In this document: piece by piece, positions 37,391 to 45,809 of the stretch
Position numbering within the stretch: position 1 is the stretch's first letter
Layout of the letters: every line of letters begins with the position of its first letter
Source of the DNA: Lachnospiraceae bacterium UBA4631
GTDB taxonomy: Bacteria; Bacillota; Clostridia; Lachnospirales; Lachnospiraceae
Direction of reading: 5' to 3'
Length of the DNA: 64,000 nt
Assembly (NCBI GenBank): GCA_002406015.1
Contig: DHMX01000003.1
Span: 36,820 to 100,819 of the forward strand
Notes under the pieces: generated by a model
Told to the model about the DNA's origin: nothing
The model's database searches: none
What the model saw: the letters and a program-made list of their open reading frames with translations, nothing else
Translations under genes and position numbers: made by a program

Positions 37391-37500
37391 GCTTTCTTAA
37401 GCATTTAGAAAGTTTTCCTTAAGATACTAAACACAGTTTTATCACATTTCATCCCTATACTAATAATTGTTGAAAGTATTTTTCACACCTCCCCCCTCAT

Positions 37501-37542
37501 AAAAACCCTCGTAACTTTGCCATTCGTCAACGAGGGTTTTTT
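37501..37542. terminator. Bidirectional intrinsic terminator
   Basis: AAAAACCCTCGT (37501-37512) pairs with ACGAGGGTTTTTT (37530-37542) between convergent genes, with T-runs on both strands. Confidence 0.85.
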
Positions 37543-37561
37543 AATGCTCTTTTTTAGTTTT

Positions 37562-37789
37562 TTACATTAATTCTTTTAGCTGTTCAAATAACTCCATATC
37601 GGATTGCGACACCTTGATATTCGTCTTCATATGTGTTCCGTCCGGTTGTGTTACCTGTATCTCCAAAACACTGCCCTCCGAAATACCGGAAGTCTTTAAT
37701 GCGTTTAAGAACATCGGAAACTTCGGATGATTTTCTACAAAGCGTTCCCATAATCCCTTTATTTTAAATAATGCTGCTGGATTTTTCAT
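37562..37789 (-). CDS. Small hypothetical protein
   Basis: ATG 37789 (MKNPAALFKIKGLWERF) follows AAGGAG, giving 75 residues; the longer frame from 37861 lacks a ribosome site. It contains HPKFPMFLNALKTSG and VLEIQVTQPDGTHMKTNIKVSQSD. Soluble and neutral to basic. Similar small proteins are widespread in Lachnospiraceae, function unknown. Confidence 0.75.
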   Translation of the reverse strand: MKNPAALFKIKGLWERFVENHPKFPMFLNALKTSGISEGSVLEIQVTQPDGTHMKTNIKVSQSDMELFEQLKELM

Positions 37790-37906
37790 ATTACATTCTC
37801 CTTGTCTTCTGTTGCTTGCTATTGTTACAGATAGTATGTCCGTTTTTCTTATAAAATTCAAGACTTTTTCAGAAAATAAAATGAGGGCAAACCATTTATG
37901 ATACGA

Positions 37907-37939
37907 AAAAATGCCCAGGTCTCACGACCTGAGCATTTT
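37907..37939 (-). terminator. Terminator of the Hsp20/small-protein unit
   Basis: Minus strand: a 12-bp stem (AAATGC.CAGGTC / GACCTG.GCATTT, one mismatch), loop GTGA, then TTTTTTCGT. It is 20 bp past the stop of the 39-residue gene. Confidence 0.8.
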
Positions 37940-37959
37940 GTAGAGGAGTTTTTACTACT

Positions 37960-38079
37960 TTAGTTATATACATGCTTTTTAGACTTCGGCTGCATCTCTT
38001 CCTCTGAATGATTTGCAACACACATCTTCTGCTGTACTTTCTTTTTCTTCAATGGATGTTTTGGATTCTTATCTGACAT
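37960..38079 (-). CDS. Very small basic protein downstream of Hsp20
   Basis: A 39-residue frame starting MSDKNPKHPLKKKKVQQKMC and ending KSKKHVYN, preceded by AAGGGAAG at a suitable distance. It is rich in Lys and has one Cys. It lies 44 bp after the hsp20 stop and 20 bp before a strong terminator, with no terminator in between, so it is probably on the heat-shock transcript. I know no family. Clean start, ribosome site and terminator support a real gene. Confidence 0.6.
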   Translation of the reverse strand: MSDKNPKHPLKKKKVQQKMCVANHSEEEMQPKSKKHVYN

Positions 38080-38123
38080 AATTATTACTTCCCTTCTATA
38101 TATGTGTTATCCATTTCCTGCAA

Positions 38124-38585
38124 TTATTCAATTGCAATATAACTCTTCTGCTCTACCGCCGGCTTCTCTTCCTTCTTAGGAATGCTCAACTGCAGGATAC
38201 CATTTTCATACTTAGCCTTAATCTCATCCTGTGTAATATCCTCGCCGATATAGAAGCTACGGCTCATACTGCCGGCATACCGTTCCTGACGGATATACTT
38301 ACCGGTTTTCTTATCCTTTTCATCCTTATCTAGACCCTTTGCTGCGGAAATGATTAAGTAACCATCCTTTAATTGTGCAGTAACCTCATCCTTCTTAAAT
38401 CCAGGAAGGTCAATGTCAACCTCATAATGGTCTTCCAGTTCCTTAACATCTGTCTTCATCATGTTCTTTGCATGCTTGCCATAGAGTGGATTCTTTGTTG
38501 GGAAGAATTGCTTTTCAAATTCCTTGTCAAACGGAAAATCCATCCAGTCATCAAATAAGTTTTCTCCAAAAATACTAGGTAACAT
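38124..38585 (-). CDS. hsp20: Hsp20/alpha-crystallin small heat-shock protein
   Basis: A 153-residue chaperone that holds unfolding proteins. The alpha-crystallin domain runs from about 40 to 138: DVKELEDHYEVDIDLPGFKK, VTAQLKDGYLIISAAKG and the terminal YENGILQLSIPKKEE with the NGxL signature. The N-terminus (MLPSIFGENLFDDWMDFPF) is typical of the clostridial type. A promoter overlapped by a CIRCE element lies about 170 bp upstream, so HrcA control is expected. Confidence 0.95.
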   Translation of the reverse strand: MLPSIFGENLFDDWMDFPFDKEFEKQFFPTKNPLYGKHAKNMMKTDVKELEDHYEVDIDLPGFKKDEVTAQLKDGYLIISAAKGLDKDEKDKKTGKYIRQERYAGSMSRSFYIGEDITQDEIKAKYENGILQLSIPKKEEKPAVEQKSYIAIE

Positions 38586-38745
38586 AAGTCATTACTCCTT
38601 TCAACTGTGAACCTGTCTGATTCACAAACCATATAACTTATTAGCACGATCAGAGAAATCTGAGGTGTTGAGTTTCAACTTTCGCATTGGAATATGGGAT
38701 ACTGTCTTTCTTCTTTTCTTTATCCCTTTCCTTTGTTCTATGTGT

Positions 38746-38788
38746 AATATAACACCTATTATTAGCAATGTCAAGGGTTGAGTGCTAA
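38746..38788 (-). promoter_or_regulatory. CIRCE operator overlapping the hsp20 promoter
   Basis: Minus strand: TTAGCACTC-N9-CATTGCTAA at 38762-38788; the first arm is perfect and the second is 7 of 9. TTGACA (38769-38774) and TATATT (38746-38751) are 17 bp apart, and the -35 lies inside the operator. HrcA binding would block polymerase. The rest of 38586-38745 is untranslated leader, where I see no further element. Confidence 0.85.
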
Positions 38789-38895
38789 TTTTTTGTGAAA
38801 ATTCTGTGAACGTTACCTTTAGCTATCTGCCCGTAATACTTCTTTATCATTTACCTCAATTATAAGTGGAAATTTTGACCTTAAGAAAAATCACC

Positions 38896-39132
38896 CTATT
38901 GCTCTAACAGCTTTATAATCAGCTCATAATTTTCCGGCTGATGCGGAAATGTACATTCCGTACATTCCTTTACCGGTGTTCCATTTATCTCTGTATAACT
39001 GTAATTACCCGGACATGCTTCTTTGTGATACAAAGGACAATAGCAAAACAAACAATTAAGTTCTTTTATGTTCTCATGACATGGATAATATTTGCATGCC
39101 CGATTCTCAAAAAAACGATATGAATTTTCCAT
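38896..39132 (-). CDS. Cysteine-rich small-domain protein
   Basis: A 78-residue protein with ten cysteines: YRFFENRACKYYPCHENIKE, CLFCYCPLYHKEACPGNYSY and VKECTECTFPHQPENYELI. This matches the Cys-rich small domain family (PF04071 type) that probably binds metal; it is sometimes fused to cobalamin enzymes but the stand-alone role is unknown. It lies 20 bp downstream of the MarR gene and may be co-transcribed. Confidence 0.88.
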   Translation of the reverse strand: MENSYRFFENRACKYYPCHENIKELNCLFCYCPLYHKEACPGNYSYTEINGTPVKECTECTFPHQPENYELIIKLLEQ

Positions 39133-39152
39133 GTTCTCCCCCTCAATGGCTC

Positions 39153-39653
39153 CTATTTTTCAGAATCTGCAGTCCCTTTATTTTTATCCATTTCTTCTTT
39201 CATGATTTCTTCTAACTCATTCATTTCCTCTAACAAATGAGCAAAGCGTTCCTTGCCAAACCTCGGAATAACCTGATTATAAAATTCCCTAAGTGTCTCC
39301 TGCTGGCGGATTGCCTGCTTGATTCCATTCTCCGTCACCTGAATGTATGTACCTTCCTCGCCCTTTCCATCATGTCTCCAATACACCAGCCCCTTGTCCT
39401 GAAGTGCCTGTACCAGACGAGATACCTTCGGCATCGGAAGCATCAGCTTCTCTGATATTTCCTTTAAATATATTTTCTTATTCTCCTCGGCACCTTCTGT
39501 GTGGCGGGACAAAATCCACATTGCAGCATAATCTAAGGTAGACATATTCTGAAACAGCTTATGAACATCCACCCGATTCCACCGATACGTCTGAAATACA
39601 ATCTCATTCGCCAATTGTGCTACATCATTTTCTACCATTTCTGTTTGATTCAT
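39153..39653 (-). CDS. MarR-like winged-helix regulator
   Basis: A 166-residue regulator. A winged-helix core runs from about 45 to 115 (LKEISEKLMLPMPKVSRLVQ as recognition region, ALQDKGLVYWRHDG wing, YIQVTENGIKQA), with helices at both ends for dimerisation, as in MarR proteins. It is divergent from dinB; its ligand and targets are unknown. The 201-bp space between them holds a LexA-like palindrome. Confidence 0.82.
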   Translation of the reverse strand: MNQTEMVENDVAQLANEIVFQTYRWNRVDVHKLFQNMSTLDYAAMWILSRHTEGAEENKKIYLKEISEKLMLPMPKVSRLVQALQDKGLVYWRHDGKGEEGTYIQVTENGIKQAIRQQETLREFYNQVIPRFGKERFAHLLEEMNELEEIMKEEMDKNKGTADSEK

Positions 39654-39748
39654 ATTCTAATCACCTCTCTTTTATGTTATATGTGATAAAAATAAAAATC
39701 AATCCTTCCCTTTATTTTTTCATAGTTTATTAAGATTCCCCTTTACTT

Positions 39749-39762
39749 AGAACGTACGTTCT
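39749..39762. promoter_or_regulatory. LexA-like SOS box upstream of dinB
   Basis: AGAACGTACGTTCT is a perfect 14-bp palindrome containing GAAC-N4-GTTC, the core of the Gram-positive LexA (DinR) site. It lies 93 bp before the dinB start and 96 bp before the MarR start. Confidence 0.7.
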
Positions 39763-39854
39763 GTTAATATTATGGTATCCAGACACCTGCTGCCCGCATC
39801 TAATTAACTTGCACCTAATTGAACTGTATCTGACTGCATTTGAAAGGACACGCT

Positions 39855-41093
39855 ATGCCAACACCGGTTATTTATCACATTGATGTAAATAGTGCTTTTT
39901 TATCCTGGGAGGCTGCCCATCGGCTTTCGGAGGATTCTTCTGCCAAGGATATTCGGCTCATTCCTTCCGTAATCGGCGGCAGCGAGGAAAATCGTCACGG
40001 TATCGTTCTGGCAAAATCTCCTTCTGCAAAAGCCTTTCATATTCATACCGGAGAACCCCTTGTAAATGCCCGCAGAAAATGTCCGGAGCTAATGGTAATA
40101 CCTCCTAATTATGCTCTGTATGTCTCCAATTCCCATAAGTTCATAGAGCTGTTACGTGCCTATGCTCCGGTAGTGGAGCAATACAGCATTGATGAAGCAT
40201 TTTGCGATATGACTGGAACCTCCCGCATTTATGGTTCTCCTGTGGAATTTGCTGAGAAATTAAAAAATAAGATTGCGGAGGAGCTTGGCTTTACCGTTAA
40301 CATCGGGGTTTCCTCTAATCGTCTGTTAGCAAAAATGGCTTCCGATTTTGAAAAACCGAACCGGGTGCATACCTTATTTCCTGAGGAAATTCCGACTAAA
40401 ATGTGGCCTTTACCCGTTGATGATTTATTCTTTGTCGGACGCTCAACCAGTCAACGGCTTCATACCATCGGGATTCATACCATTGGTGAACTGGCTGCCT
40501 GTGATGTAACGCTTTTACAGAATCATTTTAAAAAACAAGGTGAAATCATATGGAATTATGCAAATGGACGAGATGTGGAGCTTGTAAAAGACTATAAGCG
40601 GGCAAATAAAAGCTATGGTAATTCCATTACCATTTCCTATGATGTAACCGATGCCGAAACGGCTAAGATATTTCTGCTCTCGCTCTGTGAAACCATTGGT
40701 GCCAGAATCCGGATGGATGGGGCATTTATCAGTATGGTATCTGTATCCATTGTGGATTTTAATTTTCATCGCCAATCCCATCAGATGCAGCTTACCGGTG
40801 CAACCAATGTTACGGAGGTAATCTATACCTCCGCCTGTCAGCTCTTTGACCAGCTATGGAACCACGAACCCATACGCCAGATAGGTGTTTCAACAGGTCA
40901 TATCACCGATTCTGACAACCGGCAATATGACCTGTTTGATACAGAAAAAAATGAAAAATTGTCTAAGCTTAATGCGGCGATTGACAGCATACGAACCCGC
41001 TACGGAGAAGACTCCATTCAACGTGCCAGATTCCTGAATACAGAGCAATCCCACATGGCAGGCGGGCTTTCCAAGGAAAAGCGTACCTTTTAA
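39855..41093 (+). CDS. dinB: Y-family DNA polymerase IV
   Basis: ATG 39855 (MPTPVIYHIDVNSAFLSWE) is preferred over the TTG at 39840; GAAAGGA precedes it. The product has 412 residues. The catalytic acids are in HIDVNSAFLSW and QYSIDEAFCDMTG. The helix-hairpin-helix and little-finger domains follow (KMASDFEKPNRVHT, FFVGRSTSQRLHTIGIHTIG). It copies damaged DNA. The LexA-like box upstream suggests SOS induction. It ends without a visible terminator 21 bp from the convergent ABC gene. Confidence 0.93.
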   Translation: MPTPVIYHIDVNSAFLSWEAAHRLSEDSSAKDIRLIPSVIGGSEENRHGIVLAKSPSAKAFHIHTGEPLVNARRKCPELMVIPPNYALYVSNSHKFIELLRAYAPVVEQYSIDEAFCDMTGTSRIYGSPVEFAEKLKNKIAEELGFTVNIGVSSNRLLAKMASDFEKPNRVHTLFPEEIPTKMWPLPVDDLFFVGRSTSQRLHTIGIHTIGELAACDVTLLQNHFKKQGEIIWNYANGRDVELVKDYKRANKSYGNSITISYDVTDAETAKIFLLSLCETIGARIRMDGAFISMVSVSIVDFNFHRQSHQMQLTGATNVTEVIYTSACQLFDQLWNHEPIRQIGVSTGHITDSDNRQYDLFDTEKNEKLSKLNAAIDSIRTRYGEDSIQRARFLNTEQSHMAGGLSKEKRTF

Positions 41094-41114
41094 CGGATGC
41101 GTTATCAATACCTG

Positions 41115-42872
41115 TTATGCTATCTTCCAGCCCTCCGCTTTTTGACGGATTTCTATGAAATGCTTATACCGTCCTTCCTGCTGTATTAATTCCTGATGCG
41201 TACCCTGCTGTACAATTCTTCCGTCATCCACTACCAGAATCTGATTTGCCTGCTCTATGGTTGCCAGTCGATGTGCGATTGTAATAATGGTTTTTCCTCT
41301 TGTCAGCTCTGAAATGGCACTCTGGATTAAATGTTCATTTTCCGGGTCAATGCTGGCGGTTGCCTCATCCAGAATAACAATCGGTGCATCCTTTAACATG
41401 GCTCTTGCTATGGAAATTCTTTGCTTTTCACCACCGGAAAGTGTACCTCCGCCTTCGCCGATTACCGTATCATATCCGTTTGGCAATGCCATAATAAAAT
41501 CATGACAGCGTGCCTTTTTTGCAACTGCAATCATTTCTTCCTCGGAAGCCTCCGGTTTACCGAAACAAATATTTGCCCGTATGGTATCATGGAATAAATA
41601 TACATTCTGAAATACCATAGAAATATTTGATAACAGGCTGTCACAGGTCAACTCCCGCACATCATGCCCGCCAATCCGGATACTTCCTGCATTTACATCA
41701 TAGAATCTTGCTAACAGGCTGCAAATCGTTGTCTTACCCGAACCCGACGGACCCACAATCGCAGTCGAAGTTCGCTCCGGAATTTGAAAGCTTACATCCT
41801 TTAAAATCTGTCGGGTGTCATATCCGAAATCCACATTTTCAAATTCAATATTAAACTGCTGCAGCTTAATATCCTTGCCTTCACTGTCAATATAGTTCCG
41901 CTCCTTTAATGCATCTAATTGATTCATGGCATCATCTATTACACCAAGTACGTGAGCACTGTCACTGATTGGCTCCAGACTTGCAAAGATTCCAAAAGAG
42001 AAGAACACAAATATTAACATCATTGAGAAATCCATTTGTCCCGACAAGCCCATAAAGCAGGCAGCCAGAGCCAGTCCTACGGAACCGCATTTTAATGCCA
42101 GCAAATGAAGACAATTAGACGGTATATAACCCCATTCTATCTTTAAATGTATGTTACGGCTATCACCTACCGCTTTTGACAAAGACTCCATTGATGCTCC
42201 CGCCTGTCCAAATGATTTTACAACGGAAAGCCCTCTTGCATATTCCAAAATGGCACCTGTCATATCCCGGTTTGCCTGTGCTTCTACCGGAGCATTCTGT
42301 GTACTGTACTTAGATACCAGAAGCAAAAACAGGAAGGAAACGCCTGCTGCCCCTAATGCAATTAAGGAAGTCAACGGACTAAAACACAGTAAGCAGATAA
42401 AAATAACCAGAAAGTTCAAATATCCACCAACAAAATTATCAATCATCCGTATTCCCATATTTTCCATTGTACCTAAGCCCGTTGTAATAGAGCTTAAAAT
42501 ATTTCCGGTACTCATTTGTTGAAAATATCCTAATGATACCCGTTTCAATGCGTCACCAATAGCCAGACGGTCTCTGGCTATTAACTTATAGCTGATAGTT
42601 TCCTGACATCTTGCCCGCAGGTAGTCAAACAAAAACCGAAGTCCCACCAGCACCAGCAGTAAAACAAGGCTTTTCCAAATCCAGTTGGTATCAAAGGAGC
42701 CTCGCCCTCTTGCAGAATCAATCAACATTCCAACTGTATATGCCGCAACCATAACCGGCATTGCCGCAAACAAATGTGAAAAAAAGGAACATACAAATCC
42801 CAGATACAGCTTACCCTTGAACTCTCCACACCAGTCAATGATTCGTTTTATGGTCTTAAACATTGTCTTCAC
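41115..42872 (-). CDS. ABC exporter-fold ATPase/permease, second subunit
   Basis: A 585-residue half transporter: six membrane helices in residues 15-310, then an ABC ATPase with Walker A GPSGSGKTT, signature LSGGEKQRISIARAML, Walker B IVILDEATASID and switch TIAHRL. It pairs with the 600-residue subunit encoded upstream (17-bp overlap). Such pairs next to an AraC regulator resemble YbtPQ/IrtAB-like systems, which import siderophores despite an exporter fold, but drug or peptide export fits equally well. Confidence 0.9.
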   Translation of the reverse strand: MKTMFKTIKRIIDWCGEFKGKLYLGFVCSFFSHLFAAMPVMVAAYTVGMLIDSARGRGSFDTNWIWKSLVLLLVLVGLRFLFDYLRARCQETISYKLIARDRLAIGDALKRVSLGYFQQMSTGNILSSITTGLGTMENMGIRMIDNFVGGYLNFLVIFICLLCFSPLTSLIALGAAGVSFLFLLLVSKYSTQNAPVEAQANRDMTGAILEYARGLSVVKSFGQAGASMESLSKAVGDSRNIHLKIEWGYIPSNCLHLLALKCGSVGLALAACFMGLSGQMDFSMMLIFVFFSFGIFASLEPISDSAHVLGVIDDAMNQLDALKERNYIDSEGKDIKLQQFNIEFENVDFGYDTRQILKDVSFQIPERTSTAIVGPSGSGKTTICSLLARFYDVNAGSIRIGGHDVRELTCDSLLSNISMVFQNVYLFHDTIRANICFGKPEASEEEMIAVAKKARCHDFIMALPNGYDTVIGEGGGTLSGGEKQRISIARAMLKDAPIVILDEATASIDPENEHLIQSAISELTRGKTIITIAHRLATIEQANQILVVDDGRIVQQGTHQELIQQEGRYKHFIEIRQKAEGWKIA

Positions 42873-44658
42873 GCTCCTTTCCTGTCGCAGATACCGCCCA
42901 TTCCTTTGCTCCTATGTGTGCCTCCCACATATCCTTATACAACGGACAGGTATTTAACAGAACCTCCTGTGTTCCCTGTGCCACAACTTCTCCCTGCTTC
43001 AGCACTACAATATTATCTGCCTGACGAATCGTAGATAATCGATGTGCAATTACCAATAATGTCTTTCCCTTCGTCAACGCCATGATACTCTGTTGAATCC
43101 GGTCTTCATTTTCAGGGTCTGTAAATGCAGTTGCCTCATCCAATATAACAATCGGTGCATTTTTTAATATCATACGTGCTATGGATATTCGTTGTTTTTC
43201 ACCGCCGGAGAGCCGCTTTCCCGCTTCTCCCGCAGGGGTATCATAGCCCTGTGGCAGCTTGGTAATAAACTCCTCACATTGTGCCGCCCTCGCTGCCGCC
43301 TTTACCTCTTCATCGGTTGCCTTCGGATTTCCCAGCCGTATATTTTCCAGAACCGAACATCGGAACAAAAAATTGTCCTGTGCCACAAAGCTGACATTTT
43401 GCTCCAATTGTTCCAAGGTCATGTCCTTTATATTAACTCCGCCAATCGTAATCTCACCTTCTGTCACATCCCAGAACCGAACAATCAGCTTTGCCACAGT
43501 AGATTTTCCTCCACCGGACGGTCCAACCAAGGCTGTAAAGCTATTTTCCGGCAGTACCAGATTGACACCATGAAGCACTTCCTTTTCCGCCTTTTCATCA
43601 TATGCAAAACGCACATTCTTTAACTCTACTCTTGCATTTTCCACCGGCTTTGTAACAACCGGCTCGGACAATTCCTTCATATTTAAGAATGCCTGCAACT
43701 CCTCCACCGTCATTTGCACCTGCTTTGTTTCATTTGCAAATACCTCTAATCTTGCAAGGGAACCAACCATGGAAATAGACAACATAACCGCAAGAGCTGC
43801 CTCCGGAGCCGTAATCACACCCTTTGACGCAAGGGCAAGACTCACAGGCAATGTACCTATCAACGTAGATGGAAATAATGCAAACGCCAGCTTCATCGTT
43901 ACCCAAGTCGAGGATAACCATTTCAAAATAAAGGTTCTGTAATCCGTAATGGACTTTGCATATTTATCATAGGAAATACCGGTTCGCCCAAATGCCTTAA
44001 TAACCTCAATTCCTTCTATGTACTCCACAATCATACTGTTCATATATGCATTCGCCTGATTGTAGGCATCATAATTCTTACCGCTTATTTTAAATGTCAA
44101 TCCCATACAGACCATGGCAGCCGGAAACGTTACCATGGATGCCAATGCAATTCTCCAGTCAATTACCGCAAGTGCTGCAATACTGATAATCGGAAGAATG
44201 ATATGTCCCGCTCCCTCCGGCACCATATGTGCCAGCGGCGGTTCAATATTTTCAATCTTATCAACCATAATGTTCTTAATTTCACCGATTGTATGTGACT
44301 GCGTTTCTCCAAGCGGTGCATGAAGGAATCTATCTGCCAGCCGCAGCCGCAGACCTTCCAGCACATAATATGCCATTTGATGAGCCATCCCTGTAGAGAA
44401 TGCAAAACAGGCAATTTTTATAACATATGAAAGCAACGCAATCCCACACCACATTAAAATGTCCTTTGATGTGACCGTTTCCGCTACAAATCCGCATATA
44501 ATCCGATACATACAAAAAAACGGAACCAATCCCGCCGTAACACTGAAAATCGATAATATTACCGAGCCTGTAAATTCCTTCTGGTGTCCCTGTGCATACC
44601 CTAAGAGTGCCGCCAGCCAATTTTGTTTTTTATCCTTCTTATTTTTACCCATGTTCAT
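42856..44658 (-). CDS. ABC exporter-fold ATPase/permease, first subunit
   Basis: A 600-residue half transporter with six helices in about 25-320 and an ATPase domain: Walker A GPSGGGKST, signature LSGGEKQRISIARMIL, Walker B IVILDEATAFTD. Two starts are possible, 44658 or 44652 (MGKNKKDKKQ), with AAGGAAAGGAAA just before. It forms a heterodimer with the next gene product. It is 12 bp downstream of the AraC-type regulator, so the regulator probably controls it. Confidence 0.9.
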   Translation of the reverse strand: MNMGKNKKDKKQNWLAALLGYAQGHQKEFTGSVILSIFSVTAGLVPFFCMYRIICGFVAETVTSKDILMWCGIALLSYVIKIACFAFSTGMAHQMAYYVLEGLRLRLADRFLHAPLGETQSHTIGEIKNIMVDKIENIEPPLAHMVPEGAGHIILPIISIAALAVIDWRIALASMVTFPAAMVCMGLTFKISGKNYDAYNQANAYMNSMIVEYIEGIEVIKAFGRTGISYDKYAKSITDYRTFILKWLSSTWVTMKLAFALFPSTLIGTLPVSLALASKGVITAPEAALAVMLSISMVGSLARLEVFANETKQVQMTVEELQAFLNMKELSEPVVTKPVENARVELKNVRFAYDEKAEKEVLHGVNLVLPENSFTALVGPSGGGKSTVAKLIVRFWDVTEGEITIGGVNIKDMTLEQLEQNVSFVAQDNFLFRCSVLENIRLGNPKATDEEVKAAARAAQCEEFITKLPQGYDTPAGEAGKRLSGGEKQRISIARMILKNAPIVILDEATAFTDPENEDRIQQSIMALTKGKTLLVIAHRLSTIRQADNIVVLKQGEVVAQGTQEVLLNTCPLYKDMWEAHIGAKEWAVSATGKEREDNV

Positions 44659-44670
44659 TTCCTTTCCTTA

Positions 44671-45621
44671 TCAGCGAATGTCTCTGCGATATTCCAATGG
44701 CGACATTCCCATTACCTTACGAAATGCCATTGCAAATTTGCTGGCACTGTCATACCCCACCAGCCCCGCAATCTCAGCAACACTCTGGTTTTGATTTTTC
44801 CGCAGAAGCTCTGCTGCCTGATTCATCCGGTATTCGGTCAGCCACGCACCGATGGTAACTCCATATATGGATTTAAAACATTTCTTCATTCCGGTCAGGG
44901 AGATTCCGAACTGCTCTGCCAATTCCTCTTGTGTATAATTTTCTCCCATATGCTCTGCAAGAAATGCCTGCATTGCCTTTACCTTTTCCACCTGCGTTTT
45001 ATAATAATACGGCTGTTCCTCCTGCTCCTTGGGTAACTCTAATGCCTGTAAATACAAAAGAAGTTCCATAATTTTAACCTTAAAATACGGAATGCGGATT
45101 TTCTCCGGCACCTGATAAAGTTCTCCGAACACGCGGTCTGTCTGCTCCATTTTCCGTATCAGTCTGGGGTAAATGTCTGAACAATATTTTTTCTGCAACA
45201 CCTCCAGACTGACAGGAAAATCCTTCATTTCTTCACCCAATGCCTTTTCTGCAATATCCATATCAAACACAACGGTTAAGCCATGAAAATGATTTGCGGG
45301 AAATACAAATTTTCCGGTATGCGATAATCTCCGGTCTAATTTCATATCACCCGCTTCCACATAGGCATATGCATCCTTTGCCGCTAAATACTCCATTCTT
45401 CCCTCGCGGCAATGGTCTACCGCAAATATATTTCTTTCCGGTATGTATTCCGATTCAAAATATGCCATGTGAAAATCATTAAAGCTCAGCATTGCTCCGG
45501 GAAACACCTCATAACACGTCATAGTGCCTTCCCCTGTTTCGTTGCGGAACTGATATACACTACAGCCATCGCTTTGTGCTAACAACAACCCCTGCTGTCG
45601 TCCCTGCGAAACCATTTTCAT
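44671..45621 (-). CDS. AraC-family transcriptional regulator
   Basis: A 316-residue regulator: the C-terminal 100 residues hold two helix-turn-helix units (YTQEELAEQFGISLTGMKKC, then VAEIAGLVGYDSASKFAMAF and MSPLEYR). The N-terminal part resembles the effector domain of PchR/YbtA-like activators. The gene is 12 bp upstream of a two-subunit ABC transporter, so it likely activates that operon. Candidate operator repeats lie upstream at 45664-45709. Confidence 0.92.
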   Translation of the reverse strand: MKMVSQGRQQGLLLAQSDGCSVYQFRNETGEGTMTCYEVFPGAMLSFNDFHMAYFESEYIPERNIFAVDHCREGRMEYLAAKDAYAYVEAGDMKLDRRLSHTGKFVFPANHFHGLTVVFDMDIAEKALGEEMKDFPVSLEVLQKKYCSDIYPRLIRKMEQTDRVFGELYQVPEKIRIPYFKVKIMELLLYLQALELPKEQEEQPYYYKTQVEKVKAMQAFLAEHMGENYTQEELAEQFGISLTGMKKCFKSIYGVTIGAWLTEYRMNQAAELLRKNQNQSVAEIAGLVGYDSASKFAMAFRKVMGMSPLEYRRDIR

Positions 45622-45663
45622 TACCTGTCATCCTCCTGTATATTTTTGCTTTTCCTTTTGTGT

Positions 45664-45709
45664 GCATTAATTAATTTTGTTTTCAATTAGCATTAACTAA
45701 CCAAAATTA
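45664..45709 (-). promoter_or_regulatory. Repeats upstream of the AraC gene
   Basis: GCATTAATTA (45664-45673) and GCATTAACTA (45690-45699) are direct repeats 26 bp apart. AATTTTG and CAAAATT elements in the same stretch are inverted. They may be binding sites for the AraC protein; the promoter itself is not clear. Confidence 0.35.
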
Positions 45710-45809
45710 GAATATCATAATTCCCATGCTTTGTCTGTCCCATATCGTCATTTTTGTCCTTATCCGTTTTTTGTTTTTTACAAGCTATCCAATAAGCACC
45801 ATTATTCAT

